This document shows, piece by piece, positions 8,329 through 15,874 of a stretch of DNA of 26,261 nucleotides (the stretch's first letter is position 1; every line of letters begins with the position of its first letter). The position numbers and the translations under genes were made by a program. The notes beneath the pieces were generated by a model. The model saw nothing but the letters and a program-made list of their open reading frames with translations. It made no database searches and was not told where the DNA came from. Source of the stretch: S010-25 sp964466455 (GTDB taxonomy: Bacteria; Pseudomonadota; Gammaproteobacteria; SZUA-229); the NCBI GenBank assembly GCA_964466455.1, contig CAYXNL010000033.1:1-26261 (forward strand). The letters are read 5' to 3'.

Positions 8329-8576
8329 TGGCTCCCCCGTTCGTTATCTGTGTAAACTCGTTACTGGTAGATATGCGAAGTTTATGCCAATTTTAAAATT
8401 AATATATAAAACAAGAGGATATTGTGTGTTTATTATTTCTCGCCAAAAAAATGACGTGTTAACCGGAAAGTTGTTGCCGGTCTATGGCAAAAAAAGGGCG
8501 GTCTCCAGTTGGTCTGATTTATTATTACTTCCTCATTACCCATGGCGGGGTATTTGTTGGTTATTTGCTATGGATA
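8329..8576. other. Intergenic region with no supported gene
   Basis: The region lies between the start of the diguanylate cyclase and the terminator of the PEP-CTERM gene. The only long frame (8384-8719, +) runs through that terminator and into the antisense of the PEP-CTERM coding region, so it is not credible. Nothing else was recognised. Confidence 0.6.
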
Positions 8577-8610
8577 ATAAAAAAGCCCGCACAATCCTGC
8601 GCGGGCTTTT
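8577..8610 (-). terminator. Intrinsic terminator of the first PEP-CTERM gene
   Basis: AAAAGCCCGC at 8581-8590 pairs perfectly with GCGGGCTTTT at 8601-8610 across a 10-base loop. On the minus strand the stem is followed by a T run, 20 bases after the stop at 8631. Confidence 0.88.
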
Positions 8611-8630
8611 AACTTATAAGAAATGCTTTT

Positions 8631-9176
8631 TTATGATGCTTTACGTCGTGCAATACCTGCCAGACCTAGCAGGCCGGAACCAAATAACCAGAGTGCAGCG
8701 GGAACAGGAACAACGGTGATCTGACCGAGTTTAGCAATAACACTGTTTGCGTTTGCTACACCGCCAATACGACCGGTCGTTAAGTTACCCATCATGCTGC
8801 CGCCAGTGTAGGTAACATCACCAAAGAACTGATAATCTCCCCCAGCCAAATCATAAATGCTTAATTGGGTAAAATCGGCGGTTAACAGTGAGCCAATAGT
8901 AATGTTGCCATTAAAGGAGCCAGTACCAGCATTATACGAGCCGGAGGATGAGCTCAGTGAGAAAGCCACATCAGGAATATCAATAGGTGTACCACTGGTG
9001 GCAATACTAAAAGCGGTTGCCCCGATGTTCAGGGTCGTTGCAGTTAAAGACATACCGCTATCGGTGCCAAAGTTCTGTATATCCAGCGCCGGGAGTGCTA
9101 TGGTAGCATTTGAGATACTGGGTATCAGTATCGCTATGGGTAAAATCAGTATCGCCAGTCGTTGTATTATTTTCAT
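8631..9176 (-). CDS. Secreted protein with VPLPA-type C-terminal sorting signal (PEP-CTERM family)
   Basis: A 181-residue exported protein. Residues 1-24 form a signal peptide (basic MKIIQR, hydrophobic core, cleavage likely after SNA). The middle is rich in Ser, Gly, Thr and Asn, with no recognised domain. The C-terminus has the full sorting signal: VPVPAALWLFGSGLLGLAG at 156-174, then the basic tail IARRKAS. Such tails are processed by exosortases in Gram-negative bacteria that make exopolysaccharide, so the protein probably ends up on the cell surface or in the matrix. A strong ribosome binding site (GGAGGAAACAGGAA) precedes the ATG. A second sorting-signal gene lies 87 bases upstream on the same strand. 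No exosortase gene is in the window. The mature function is unknown. Confidence 0.88.
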   Translation of the reverse strand: MKIIQRLAILILPIAILIPSISNATIALPALDIQNFGTDSGMSLTATTLNIGATAFSIATSGTPIDIPDVAFSLSSSSGSYNAGTGSFNGNITIGSLLTADFTQLSIYDLAGGDYQFFGDVTYTGGSMMGNLTTGRIGGVANANSVIAKLGQITVVPVPAALWLFGSGLLGLAGIARRKAS

Positions 9177-9263
9177 TTCCTGTTTCCTCCAATTACAAAA
9201 TTTTTACCAGTATGGTTACTATCACTATATTTTTTATTGTTAATTATTTTTCTAATCTGAGCA

Positions 9264-9893
9264 TTACGCGTGAAATTGCCTGCCTGTTCTCATTTGTTTT
9301 CCAGCAAAGCCAATCAGTACCACACCCAGCGCTAATAAAGCCAGAATACCTGGTTCCGGTACTGACACATTTTGACCTCTAATTTGTCCGTCAATACGAT
9401 CCTGGAATGCAGTACTGGTACCACGGTTATCGAAGGTTGAAGAAGATTGGGTTAGGTTAAACCCAAGGGTAATCAGGTTTCCGGGCTTGAATTCATTGGC
9501 AAGGCTGCCGCTAATAGCATTAAACGTACCCGTAAGCAGGCCACTATCCCGACCGTTAATAATTTTTACTACCAGTTTACTGAAGTTACCCTGTAGTAAA
9601 GTATTGGCACTACCATCGATAACGCTCATTTGGCCGTTGTTAAAATGCCTAATAGTCAGATATGGGCGCGGTGTAGTAACATTTAGATATGTTGCGCTAA
9701 GCTTAAGCTTGCTACCCGCTAAAGTTGGCATCGGACTGATATCATCTGTTGCCGTTAAAACCGAACTGATACCCAGCATGCCAGTGCCGGAATCAAACTT
9801 GACGTTACCATCAAAATACAATGTCGGTATTGCCTGAGCACTGCCTGCTACCAGCGCCAGTACCAGTCCAATGATTTTTATCAAAGTTTTCAT
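9264..9893 (-). CDS. Secreted protein with PEP-CTERM sorting signal
   Basis: A 209-residue exported protein. It starts MKTLIKIIGLVLALVAGSAQA, a clear signal peptide with cleavage after AQA. The body is of unknown function. The end carries VPEPGILALLALGVVLIGFAG and a basic tail (KQMRTGRQ), the classic PEP-CTERM signal for exosortase handling. The start at 9893 is preferred over an open extension to 9977 because it gives the signal peptide directly and follows AGGACAGGG. The signal (VPEPG) differs in subtype from the VPVPA signal of the gene downstream, so the two may not share one processing enzyme. Its promoter region carries a sigma-54 site, which suggests control by an enhancer-binding regulator. 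Confidence 0.87.
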   Translation of the reverse strand: MKTLIKIIGLVLALVAGSAQAIPTLYFDGNVKFDSGTGMLGISSVLTATDDISPMPTLAGSKLKLSATYLNVTTPRPYLTIRHFNNGQMSVIDGSANTLLQGNFSKLVVKIINGRDSGLLTGTFNAISGSLANEFKPGNLITLGFNLTQSSSTFDNRGTSTAFQDRIDGQIRGQNVSVPEPGILALLALGVVLIGFAGKQMRTGRQFHA

Positions 9894-9972
9894 TTTTCCC
9901 TGTCCTTTTTTTGAATTATGAATTTCATTCAGGCAATGAACCTTCCCGCCTGATCTGCGTATTGAAGTACAA

Positions 9973-9988
9973 TGCACTTAGCGTGCCA
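9973..9988 (-). promoter_or_regulatory. Sigma-54 (-24/-12) promoter of the PEP-CTERM gene
   Basis: The minus strand reads TGGCACGCTAAGTGCA, against the consensus TGGCACG-N4-TTGCW. The invariant GG and GC are exactly 10 bases apart. Transcription would start near 9962, giving a leader of about 69 bases. A small palindrome, AACAACTTGTT at 10009-10019, lies just upstream. Sigma-54 control of PEP-CTERM genes through PrsK/PrsR-type systems is known in other proteobacteria. Confidence 0.7.
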
Positions 9989-10251
9989 TGTTAATAAATA
10001 CCATATAAAACAACTTGTTATATTTTTCATTAATGAATTAACAGGTAATTCAATTCCATAGTGTTAAAAAAATCGACAGCTATTTAATAAATCCAGTTGT
10101 TATAAATAGTTGCTTATAGCTTTAAGTCTATGAATTTACATTATTTTTTAAATATAGCTGAACGTATAGCTGAATATTTTACCGTTACGAGACTGTAAAT
10201 ATTATTAACAGTGGCTTTTCATGCCGATGCAAGAACTCGGGGGTAAATAGA
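9989..10251. other. AT-rich intergenic region
   Basis: Between the sigma-54 promoter and the hairpin after acs. No open frame with a ribosome binding site and no recognised RNA were found. It may hold enhancer sites for the sigma-54 promoter; apart from the short palindrome at 10009-10019, none is obvious. Confidence 0.5.
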
Positions 10252-10297
10252 TCCGCAGTCAAACCCGGGTGGTTTTTTACCTGGTTTTGACTGCGGA
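10252..10297 (-). terminator. Long hairpin downstream of acs
   Basis: Arms at 10252-10270 and 10279-10297 pair over 19 positions with one mismatch and one G-T pair, around an 8-base loop. It begins 11 bases after the acs stop on the minus strand. No T run follows the stem, so it may act as an mRNA-stabilising 3' structure or a weak terminator rather than a textbook one. Confidence 0.6.
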
Positions 10298-10307
10298 GAA
10301 GATGAAC

Positions 10308-12272
10308 TCAAATCTTGCCCTGCAGTTGTTCCACGACAGACTCATTTTCAAGAGTTGAAATATCGGAAGTAATTTTTTTACCGGCTGCAATATCGCGTAA
10401 TAAACGACGCATAATTTTACCGGAACGGGTTTTGGGCAGACCGTCAGCAAAGCGAATATCATCCGGTTTGGCGATAGCACCAATCTGTTCGCCGACCCAG
10501 TTACGTAATTCTTTTACCATTTTTTCTGCGGCTTCACCCGTTGGCCGTTCATTTTTGCAAATCACATAGGCAACAATGGCTTCTCCTTTTATCTCGTGTG
10601 GTTTGCCGACAACGGCAGCTTCAACTACGGCTGGATGTGCCACCAGTGCAGATTCTACTTCCATGGTACCAAGACGGTGGCCGGAAACGTTCAGTACATC
10701 GTCAATACGCCCCATAATCCAGAAATAACCATCTTTATCACGGCGGGCACTGTCACCGGCAAGATAATATTTACCTCCAAACTTAGGATAGTAGGTATCA
10801 ATATAACGCTGGTTATCATTCCATACTGTTCGAACCATCGCTGGCCAGGGTTTTTTAATGACCAGATAGCCACCAGTATCTGCTTTGGTAATTGACTCGC
10901 CAGCCTCGTTAACCACATCGACATCCATACCGGGCAGGGGCAGGGTGCAGGAACCGGGTTTGGTTGTGGTTACACCAGGAATGGGAGAAATAACAATCGC
11001 ACCGGTTTCAGTCTGCCACCAGGTATCGACAATTGGGCAGTGTTGTTTGCCGATCACCGTGTGATACCACATCCATGCTGCCGGGTTAATCGGTTCGCCA
11101 ACGCTACCAAGCAGGCGAATACTGGACAGATCATAACGATTCGGAAAAACATCCCCCAGTTTCATTAAGGCACGGATAGCGGTGGGTGCAGTGTAAAAAA
11201 TGCTGACTTTGTGCCGTTCACACATTTTCCAGAAACGACCACCGTCCGGTATGACGGGTGAGCCTTCGTAAATAACAATGGTGGCACCGGCAGCAAGTGG
11301 GCCATAGGCAACATAGGTATGGCCGGTAACCCAGCCGACATCGGCGGTACACCAGAAAATATCATTATCCTGTAAATCAAATACCCACAGGTTGGTGGTT
11401 ATTGCATTGAGTAGATAACCGCCGCTGGAATGTACGATACCTTTAGGTTTACCGGTGGAACCGGAGGTATAGAGGAGAAATAGTGGGTGCTCGGCATTCA
11501 CCCATACGGGCTCACAGTCTGCTGACTGGCCTTTTATGACATCATGCCACCAGATATCACGATCTGCCTGCATGGGGATATCCTGTCCGCTGCGCTTTAA
11601 CACAATGACATGGTTAATACTGTTGCAGCCTTTGCTGAGTGCTTTATCAGCCGCCTGTTTCAGTTCGATAATTTTACCACCCCGGGTACCGCCATCCGCC
11701 GTGATCAGCATTTTTGCACCGGCATCTTCGATTCGGTCATGCAATGATTCGGCAGAAAAACCACCAAAAACAACCGAGTGAATGGCGCCAATGCGCGCGC
11801 AGGCCTGCATTGCGACAACCGCTTCGGCGGTCATCGGCATATAGATGACCACCCGGTCACCTTTTGTTATGCCTTGCGCTTTGAGGGCGTTAGCAAATAT
11901 ACAGACTTCATCGTGTAATTGCTGATAGCTGATACGACGTGTATCACCGGCTTCCCCCTCAAAAATAATGGCAGTTTTATCCGCGTGTTTTTCAAGATGA
12001 CGGTCGATACAGTTGTAGGAAACATTTAATTCACCATCATTAAACCACTGATAATGTGGCGCATTACTGTCATCCAGTGTTTTGCTGAAGGGGGTGTGCC
12101 AGTCGAGTAATTCTCTGGCCTGCTGCGCCCAGAAGCCCTCATAATCTGTATCTGCCTGTTTATGTAATGCTTCCAGATCAGCTGATTTCAATCTGGCTTT
12201 ACGACTAAAATCTGCGTGGGGTGCAAACAGACGATTTTCGGTAAGGATGGAATTAATCTCAATATCTGACAC
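10308..12272 (-). CDS. acs: Acetyl-CoA synthetase (AMP-forming)
   Basis: A 654-residue enzyme that activates acetate with ATP and CoA to acetyl-CoA through acetyl-AMP. Motifs, numbered from the GTG: the phosphate loop TSGSTGKPKG at 269-278, WWQTETGA at 418-425 in the acetate/AMP site, and the C-terminal KTRSGKIMRRLLR, whose Lys619 corresponds to the regulatory acetylated lysine (Lys609 of the E. coli enzyme). The frame is open to an ATG at 12338, but the GTG at 12272 is chosen because GAGGAG precedes it by 6 bases and the length then matches the family (652 in E. coli). The extra 22 residues of the longer form have no family support. It is monocistronic, with a long hairpin just after the stop. 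Confidence 0.95.
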   Translation of the reverse strand: MSDIEINSILTENRLFAPHADFSRKARLKSADLEALHKQADTDYEGFWAQQARELLDWHTPFSKTLDDSNAPHYQWFNDGELNVSYNCIDRHLEKHADKTAIIFEGEAGDTRRISYQQLHDEVCIFANALKAQGITKGDRVVIYMPMTAEAVVAMQACARIGAIHSVVFGGFSAESLHDRIEDAGAKMLITADGGTRGGKIIELKQAADKALSKGCNSINHVIVLKRSGQDIPMQADRDIWWHDVIKGQSADCEPVWVNAEHPLFLLYTSGSTGKPKGIVHSSGGYLLNAITTNLWVFDLQDNDIFWCTADVGWVTGHTYVAYGPLAAGATIVIYEGSPVIPDGGRFWKMCERHKVSIFYTAPTAIRALMKLGDVFPNRYDLSSIRLLGSVGEPINPAAWMWYHTVIGKQHCPIVDTWWQTETGAIVISPIPGVTTTKPGSCTLPLPGMDVDVVNEAGESITKADTGGYLVIKKPWPAMVRTVWNDNQRYIDTYYPKFGGKYYLAGDSARRDKDGYFWIMGRIDDVLNVSGHRLGTMEVESALVAHPAVVEAAVVGKPHEIKGEAIVAYVICKNERPTGEAAEKMVKELRNWVGEQIGAIAKPDDIRFADGLPKTRSGKIMRRLLRDIAAGKKITSDISTLENESVVEQLQGKI

Positions 12273-12489
12273 AATTAGCTCCTCGAATGATTCTCTATTA
12301 ACGGGATAAGTGGACGAATTGTTACGCGCGGTTAGCATACACGTTGCATGATTTTTATTCGATAGTTAGCGGAAAAAAAATAACTTTTTCTGATGATCGT
12401 CAGAATACGCATCAGATATGCCCGTTGATCTGGTTTTTATCTATCCTGTTAGTATGTCATTAATAAAGAACGAGTAGAGACCTGTATTT
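12273..12489. other. acs upstream region
   Basis: A gene-free region that should hold the acs promoter; no convincing -35/-10 pair was found. It contains an imperfect palindrome, CTGATGATCGTCAG, at 12390-12403 and a 21-base remnant of the interspersed repeat at 12434-12454, listed separately. Confidence 0.5.
12434..12454 (-). repeat. Possible remnant of the interspersed repeat end
   Basis: On the minus strand the 21 bases starting TACTAACAGGATAGAT match the outer end of the element at 5591 and 14231 (TACTAACAGGATGGAT) at 19 of 21 positions. The inverted-repeat arm and core are absent. It may be a degraded end, or a sequence the element tends to sit next to. Confidence 0.45.
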
Positions 12490-12519
12490 AAGCCGGCTGG
12501 TTTTTACACTGGCCGGCTT
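12490..12519 (-). terminator. Hairpin overlapping the gluQ stop
   Basis: AAGCCGGC at 12490-12497 pairs with GCCGGCTT at 12512-12519 across a 14-base loop that contains the gluQ stop codon. The minus-strand T run is short, so it is a weak terminator candidate; on the plus strand the stem runs into TTTT, but no plus-strand gene precedes it. Confidence 0.5.
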
Positions 12520-13397
12520 TTCTGGGGAGGAATTTTAGTAATGTCCCAGTGGTGTATGGCCCAGTGCCAGATAGCCTCGACCGGGCTATACTTCAGGTGG
12601 ACAGGGGGTTGCTGGCCGAGAAAATCAAGCGCACGCACCAGACTGGTTTGTGGCGGGTCGTGTTTAATGTTGGCCGCCGTCATTGATTTACTGAGTTTCT
12701 GCCCATTCTGGTTAACGGCCAGAGGAATATGCAGGTAATCAGGTTGGGCGTAGTCGAGCAACTGTTGCAGGTAAATCTGTTTTGCAGTGGAATCAAGCAG
12801 ATCTGCGCCACGGACAACTTCGGTTATCCCCTGTCGGGCATCGTCTACCACTACGGTCAGCTGATAGGCAAACAGGCCATCTCGGCGTTTAATAATGAAG
12901 TCACCACAGTCAGTTGGCAGATTAAATAGCTGCGGACCCATGATCTGGTCATTAAATTTTATCTGTCGAGTATCACAATGAAGTCGCAGATTATGGGGGA
13001 CAGGTTCTGGAAATAACCGGTTTCTGCAGGTGCCAGGGTAGACTTCACTGCCTGATTCATTGAGTTGTTTACGTGAGCAAATACAGGGAAATACCCGTGA
13101 CTGTTCAATAAGCTGTTGCAGTGCCTCTGTATAATATTGCGTTCGGAATGACTGGTAAATGACTTCACCATCCCACTGGAAGCCGTAACTCTCCAGTGTG
13201 GTTAAAATTGCTGAATCAGCGCCTTTTATCTTTCTTGTAATATCAACATCCTCCATCCGTAGCCGCCATTTTCCGTGATTTTTTTTTGCCTGTAGATAAC
13301 TGGCCATGGCGGCAACGAGTGTGCCAAAATGAACGGGGCCGGTCGGTGAAGGAGCGAAACGGCCGATATATTCCTGCCTGTTATCTTCTGTGCTCAT
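12504..13397 (-). CDS. gluQ: Glutamyl-Q tRNA(Asp) synthetase
   Basis: A 297-residue paralogue of glutamyl-tRNA synthetase that lacks the anticodon-binding domain; it attaches glutamate to queuosine at position 34 of tRNA(Asp). Class I signatures are present: RFAPSPTGPVHFGT at about 13-26 (HIGH-like) and KLSKS near the C-terminal third. The zinc-type ligands CICSRK...YPGTCR are in place, as in YadB/GluQ proteins. The ATG at 13397 (MSTEDNRQEYIGRF) is chosen on family length; the frame is open to a TTG at 13436, and neither start has a strong ribosome binding site. It follows dksA on the same strand, as in many Gammaproteobacteria, but a terminator lies between them. Confidence 0.93.
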   Translation of the reverse strand: MSTEDNRQEYIGRFAPSPTGPVHFGTLVAAMASYLQAKKNHGKWRLRMEDVDITRKIKGADSAILTTLESYGFQWDGEVIYQSFRTQYYTEALQQLIEQSRVFPCICSRKQLNESGSEVYPGTCRNRLFPEPVPHNLRLHCDTRQIKFNDQIMGPQLFNLPTDCGDFIIKRRDGLFAYQLTVVVDDARQGITEVVRGADLLDSTAKQIYLQQLLDYAQPDYLHIPLAVNQNGQKLSKSMTAANIKHDPPQTSLVRALDFLGQQPPVHLKYSPVEAIWHWAIHHWDITKIPPQKSRPV

Positions 13398-13462
13398 CAA
13401 TGCATTGTAGTCCGCAAAAAATGCAAATAACGCCAATTTTTATTAATGTCGAACAATAAATA

Positions 13463-13490
13463 AAAGAGCCGATATTGCTACCGGCTCTTT
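13463..13490 (-). terminator. Intrinsic terminator of dksA
   Basis: AAAGAGCCG at 13463-13471 pairs with CGGCTCTTT at 13482-13490 around a 10-base loop. On the minus strand it is followed by TTTTATTTATT. It lies 22 bases after the dksA stop and so separates dksA from gluQ transcriptionally, at least in part. Confidence 0.85.
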
Positions 13491-13511
13491 GTTGGTCAGA
13501 TTGTTGCCCCG

Positions 13512-13961
13512 TTACTTGCCGCGAGTCTGTTTCTCCTTGATTTCATCCAGACTCTTACAGTCGATACACTGGGTGGCGGTCGGTCGAGCCTCCATCCGGC
13601 GCAGGCCAATCTCAACCCCGCAGGTCTCGCAATAGCCATATTCACCATTGTTGATTAAACCCATGGTATCGTCAATCTTTTTAATTAACTTGCGTTCACG
13701 GTCGCGGGTACGCAACTCAAGGCTGAACTCTTCTTCCTGGGTTGCGCGGTCAGCAGGATCCGGGAAATTGGCTGCTTCGTCTTTCATGTGATCAACGGTA
13801 CGATCTACTTCTGCCATCAGGTCTTTTTTCCAACCATTAAGAATTGATCTAAAATGGTCGAGCTGAGCTTCACTCATGTATTCCTCACCTTTTTTTGGTT
13901 TGTAAGGTGTGAAGGACTGGTTACCGGCCGATGATATCTTTCTTGCCGCTGTTTTTGCCAT
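13512..13961 (-). CDS. dksA: RNA polymerase-binding transcription factor DksA
   Basis: A 149-residue secondary-channel factor that works with (p)ppGpp to tune transcription of rRNA and amino-acid genes. A long coiled coil spans about 30-105, with the tip motif DPADRA near residues 68-73 that carries the two functionally essential aspartates. The C-terminal zinc finger is intact: CETC and CIDC at about 114-117 and 135-138. A family-typical C-terminal helix follows. The strong site GGAGAAGAG before the ATG supports this start. Length is close to the 151 residues of the E. coli protein. Direct repeats in the upstream region may belong to its promoter. Confidence 0.96.
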   Translation of the reverse strand: MAKTAARKISSAGNQSFTPYKPKKGEEYMSEAQLDHFRSILNGWKKDLMAEVDRTVDHMKDEAANFPDPADRATQEEEFSLELRTRDRERKLIKKIDDTMGLINNGEYGYCETCGVEIGLRRMEARPTATQCIDCKSLDEIKEKQTRGK

Positions 13962-14002
13962 TAACTCTTCTCCGGTCTGGAAGATTTACATTATTGAATA
14001 AA

Positions 14003-14033
14003 TCAGGTTAAACAAATTTCAGGTTAAACAAAT
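14003..14033 (-). repeat. Direct repeat upstream of dksA
   Basis: TCAGGTTAAACAAAT occurs at 14003-14017 and again at 14019-14033 (period 16), followed by CAGG as a start of a third unit. It lies about 40-70 bases upstream of the dksA start. It could be a paired regulator site or simple duplication. Confidence 0.7.
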
Positions 14034-14097
14034 CAGGAGAGAAGCGTAATAGCAAAAATTCACCGCTTCCCCCTGAAATTATACTTTTAAACCACAG

Positions 14098-14231
14098 TTA
14101 TTACTGAAACAGATAAAAAGGATACTTATTGTTAAGACACGCTGTCAATACATCCATGTAAGCTCGACACCCGCATCCCTGCGGCTGACGGTCTTTAACA
14201 ATAAGTATCCTTTTCATCCATCCTGTTAGTA
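14098..14231 (-). repeat. Interspersed repeat, copy 2 (MITE-like), inverted
   Basis: This is the reverse complement of the element at 5591-5725, about 97% identical over 134 bases. Here the inverted arms are longer than in copy 1: TTGTTAAAGAC on one side faces TTGTTAAGAC on the other, so the pairing extends inward with a single bulge. It lies between the starts/ends of dksA and xseA, in non-coding DNA. Identity stops sharply at both ends (TACTAACAGG and CAGTAATAA), which defines the element. Confidence 0.85.
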
Positions 14232-14421
14232 CGTTGACAGACCATAGTACTCTAATTGAGTTTTTCTACCATGATTTGAAAATTAGCCAGCGTTTTTACC
14301 ATGAAATCAACCGCGGATGCAAGCATTATTCGTGTGCGTTACCGTGGCAAAATAGTAGTCTGTTTTTATTCATAGGGTTACCGGGTGCTGCTTGCTGTTT
14401 TTTTAATGCTGGTTGGCTGTT
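14232..14421. other. Intergenic region downstream of xseA
   Basis: A 96-codon open frame (14234-14524, +) crosses into the antisense of xseA, has no ribosome binding site and no recognisable product. No clear terminator for xseA was found. Confidence 0.5.
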
Positions 14422-15765
14422 TCAGGGGGTCACTTTTTCTACCCGACTAAGCAGGTTGCCACGGCGCAAGCGGGTCGTAATAAGACTGCCAGGCTTTAGT
14501 TGTGATGTGCTGGTGATGGCCTGATAATTTTCATCCAGAGTAATAGAATACCCGCGTTCCAGTGTTTTTAGCGGGCTGACCGCTTGTAGGGTGTGGGCGC
14601 AGGAGCGCAGGCGATTTCTTTTCTGTTGTAAAATATTATCAATGGCATGATATATCTGCTGTGTGTGGAGCAGCAGTGTTTGCTGTTTCTGCCTGGCCAG
14701 ATTCCCTGGGTGATTAGCTAATAATCGGGTTTGTAATTGCCTGAGTCGTGCATGGTTTTCTGCCATGCGGTAGTACCCGCTTCGTTTCAGTCGGGATTGC
14801 AGGTCAATACAGTTTTCGCGGGCATGCTGGATAATACGATTTGGGTGCTGCTGTAGTAGACGCTTACCCAGCCAGCCAGTTTTTTCCCGGCTATGATGAA
14901 TTTTTTTCAGTAATAATTGTTGCAGGCGTTGCTGGTGGTTATCAAAACGTTGGAGCCAGCTATATTGATCGGGGGTAACCGTCTCTGCGGCAGCGGTAGG
15001 AGTGGCAGCGCGGACATCGACAACAAAATCGGCAATAGTGGTGTCTATTTCATGCCCGATGCCGCTGACCAGCGGAATCGGACAGTCGAAAATAGCGCGG
15101 GCAAGGGTTTCTTCATTAAAAGGCCACAGATCTTCCAGTGAACCGCCGCCACGAACCAGCAGAATAACATCGCAGACATTCTGTTCAGTCAGTTGTGCCA
15201 GAGCGCGACAAATAGCCGGGGCGGCTTCTTTTCCCTGTACCGGAACCGGTAGCAAGCTGACGGCTATGGCAGGAAAACGGCGCTCGATTACGCTGAGAAC
15301 ATCGTGCAGCGCGGCGCCGGAGGCGGAAGTAATAATCCCGATACAGGTGGGTAGTTGCGGCAGGGATTGTTTGCTGTTTTCATCAAACAGCCCTTCAGCG
15401 GCGAGTTTCTGTTTGAGCTGCTCGAACTGGCGGCGCAACGCTCCGGTGCCAGCTTCTTCCATGCGGTCAATAATAAGTTGATAATCTCCGCGAGGCTGAT
15501 ACAGGCTGACTTTGGCACGAACCAGAACCTGCTGACCATTTTCTGGTTGAAAATCTAATTTTCGATTGCTGCCCCTGAACATGGCGCAGCGAATTTGGGC
15601 GCGGCTGTCTTTTAAACTGAAGTACAGATGTCCGGAAGCTGGTTGAGCCAGATTGGACAGTTCCCCCTCTACCCATATCCAGTGAAAATTTTCTTCAAGC
15701 AAAATCGCCACGGACTGATTAAGCTGGCTGATACTGAAAATGGTTTCTTTGGCAGGAGATAGCAT
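14422..15765 (-). CDS. xseA: Exodeoxyribonuclease VII large subunit
   Basis: A 447-residue large (catalytic) subunit of exonuclease VII, which degrades single-stranded DNA in repair together with XseB. An N-terminal OB-fold is seen at about 5-105 (FHWIWVEGELSNL, GHLYFSLKD). The catalytic region includes GIITSASGAALHDVL and VRGGGSLEDLWPFNEE, then GHEIDTTIADFVVDVRAATP. A long helical C-terminal region follows, ending in the usual YSIT and G.L.TRL elements. AAGGAGAAC lies ahead of the ATG. Close linkage of xseA with guaBA, divergently arranged, is common in Gammaproteobacteria; here a kinase gene sits between them. xseB is not in the window. Confidence 0.95.
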   Translation of the reverse strand: MLSPAKETIFSISQLNQSVAILLEENFHWIWVEGELSNLAQPASGHLYFSLKDSRAQIRCAMFRGSNRKLDFQPENGQQVLVRAKVSLYQPRGDYQLIIDRMEEAGTGALRRQFEQLKQKLAAEGLFDENSKQSLPQLPTCIGIITSASGAALHDVLSVIERRFPAIAVSLLPVPVQGKEAAPAICRALAQLTEQNVCDVILLVRGGGSLEDLWPFNEETLARAIFDCPIPLVSGIGHEIDTTIADFVVDVRAATPTAAAETVTPDQYSWLQRFDNHQQRLQQLLLKKIHHSREKTGWLGKRLLQQHPNRIIQHARENCIDLQSRLKRSGYYRMAENHARLRQLQTRLLANHPGNLARQKQQTLLLHTQQIYHAIDNILQQKRNRLRSCAHTLQAVSPLKTLERGYSITLDENYQAITSTSQLKPGSLITTRLRRGNLLSRVEKVTP

Positions 15766-15874
15766 ATACCGTTCTCCTTAGTAATTTAGAGGTGATGTGA
15801 TAAAAATCGGGTAAAAAGTGCAACGGCTGTTATATTATACCTGAATCAGTAATCAGGGCAGAGGAACCTTTGTT

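Noticed and set aside
8384..8719. 111-codon plus-strand open frame
   Set aside because: It runs through a clear terminator and into the antisense of the PEP-CTERM gene, and no family was recognised.
9145..9180. Second sigma-54 promoter in front of the 8631-9176 gene
   Set aside because: The best match, at 9188-9205 on the minus strand (TGGTAAAAATTTTGTA), has GT instead of GC and lies so close to the start codon that it would remove the ribosome binding site from the transcript.
10200..10251. Cyclic di-GMP riboswitch, suggested by the GGDEF and PEP-CTERM neighbourhood
   Set aside because: The conserved GEMM core (GAAA tetraloop with the CGCAAAG strand) is not found, and no gene lies downstream in a usable orientation.
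14234..14524. 96-codon plus-strand open frame next to repeat copy 2
   Set aside because: Its 3' third is antisense to xseA and it has no ribosome binding site.
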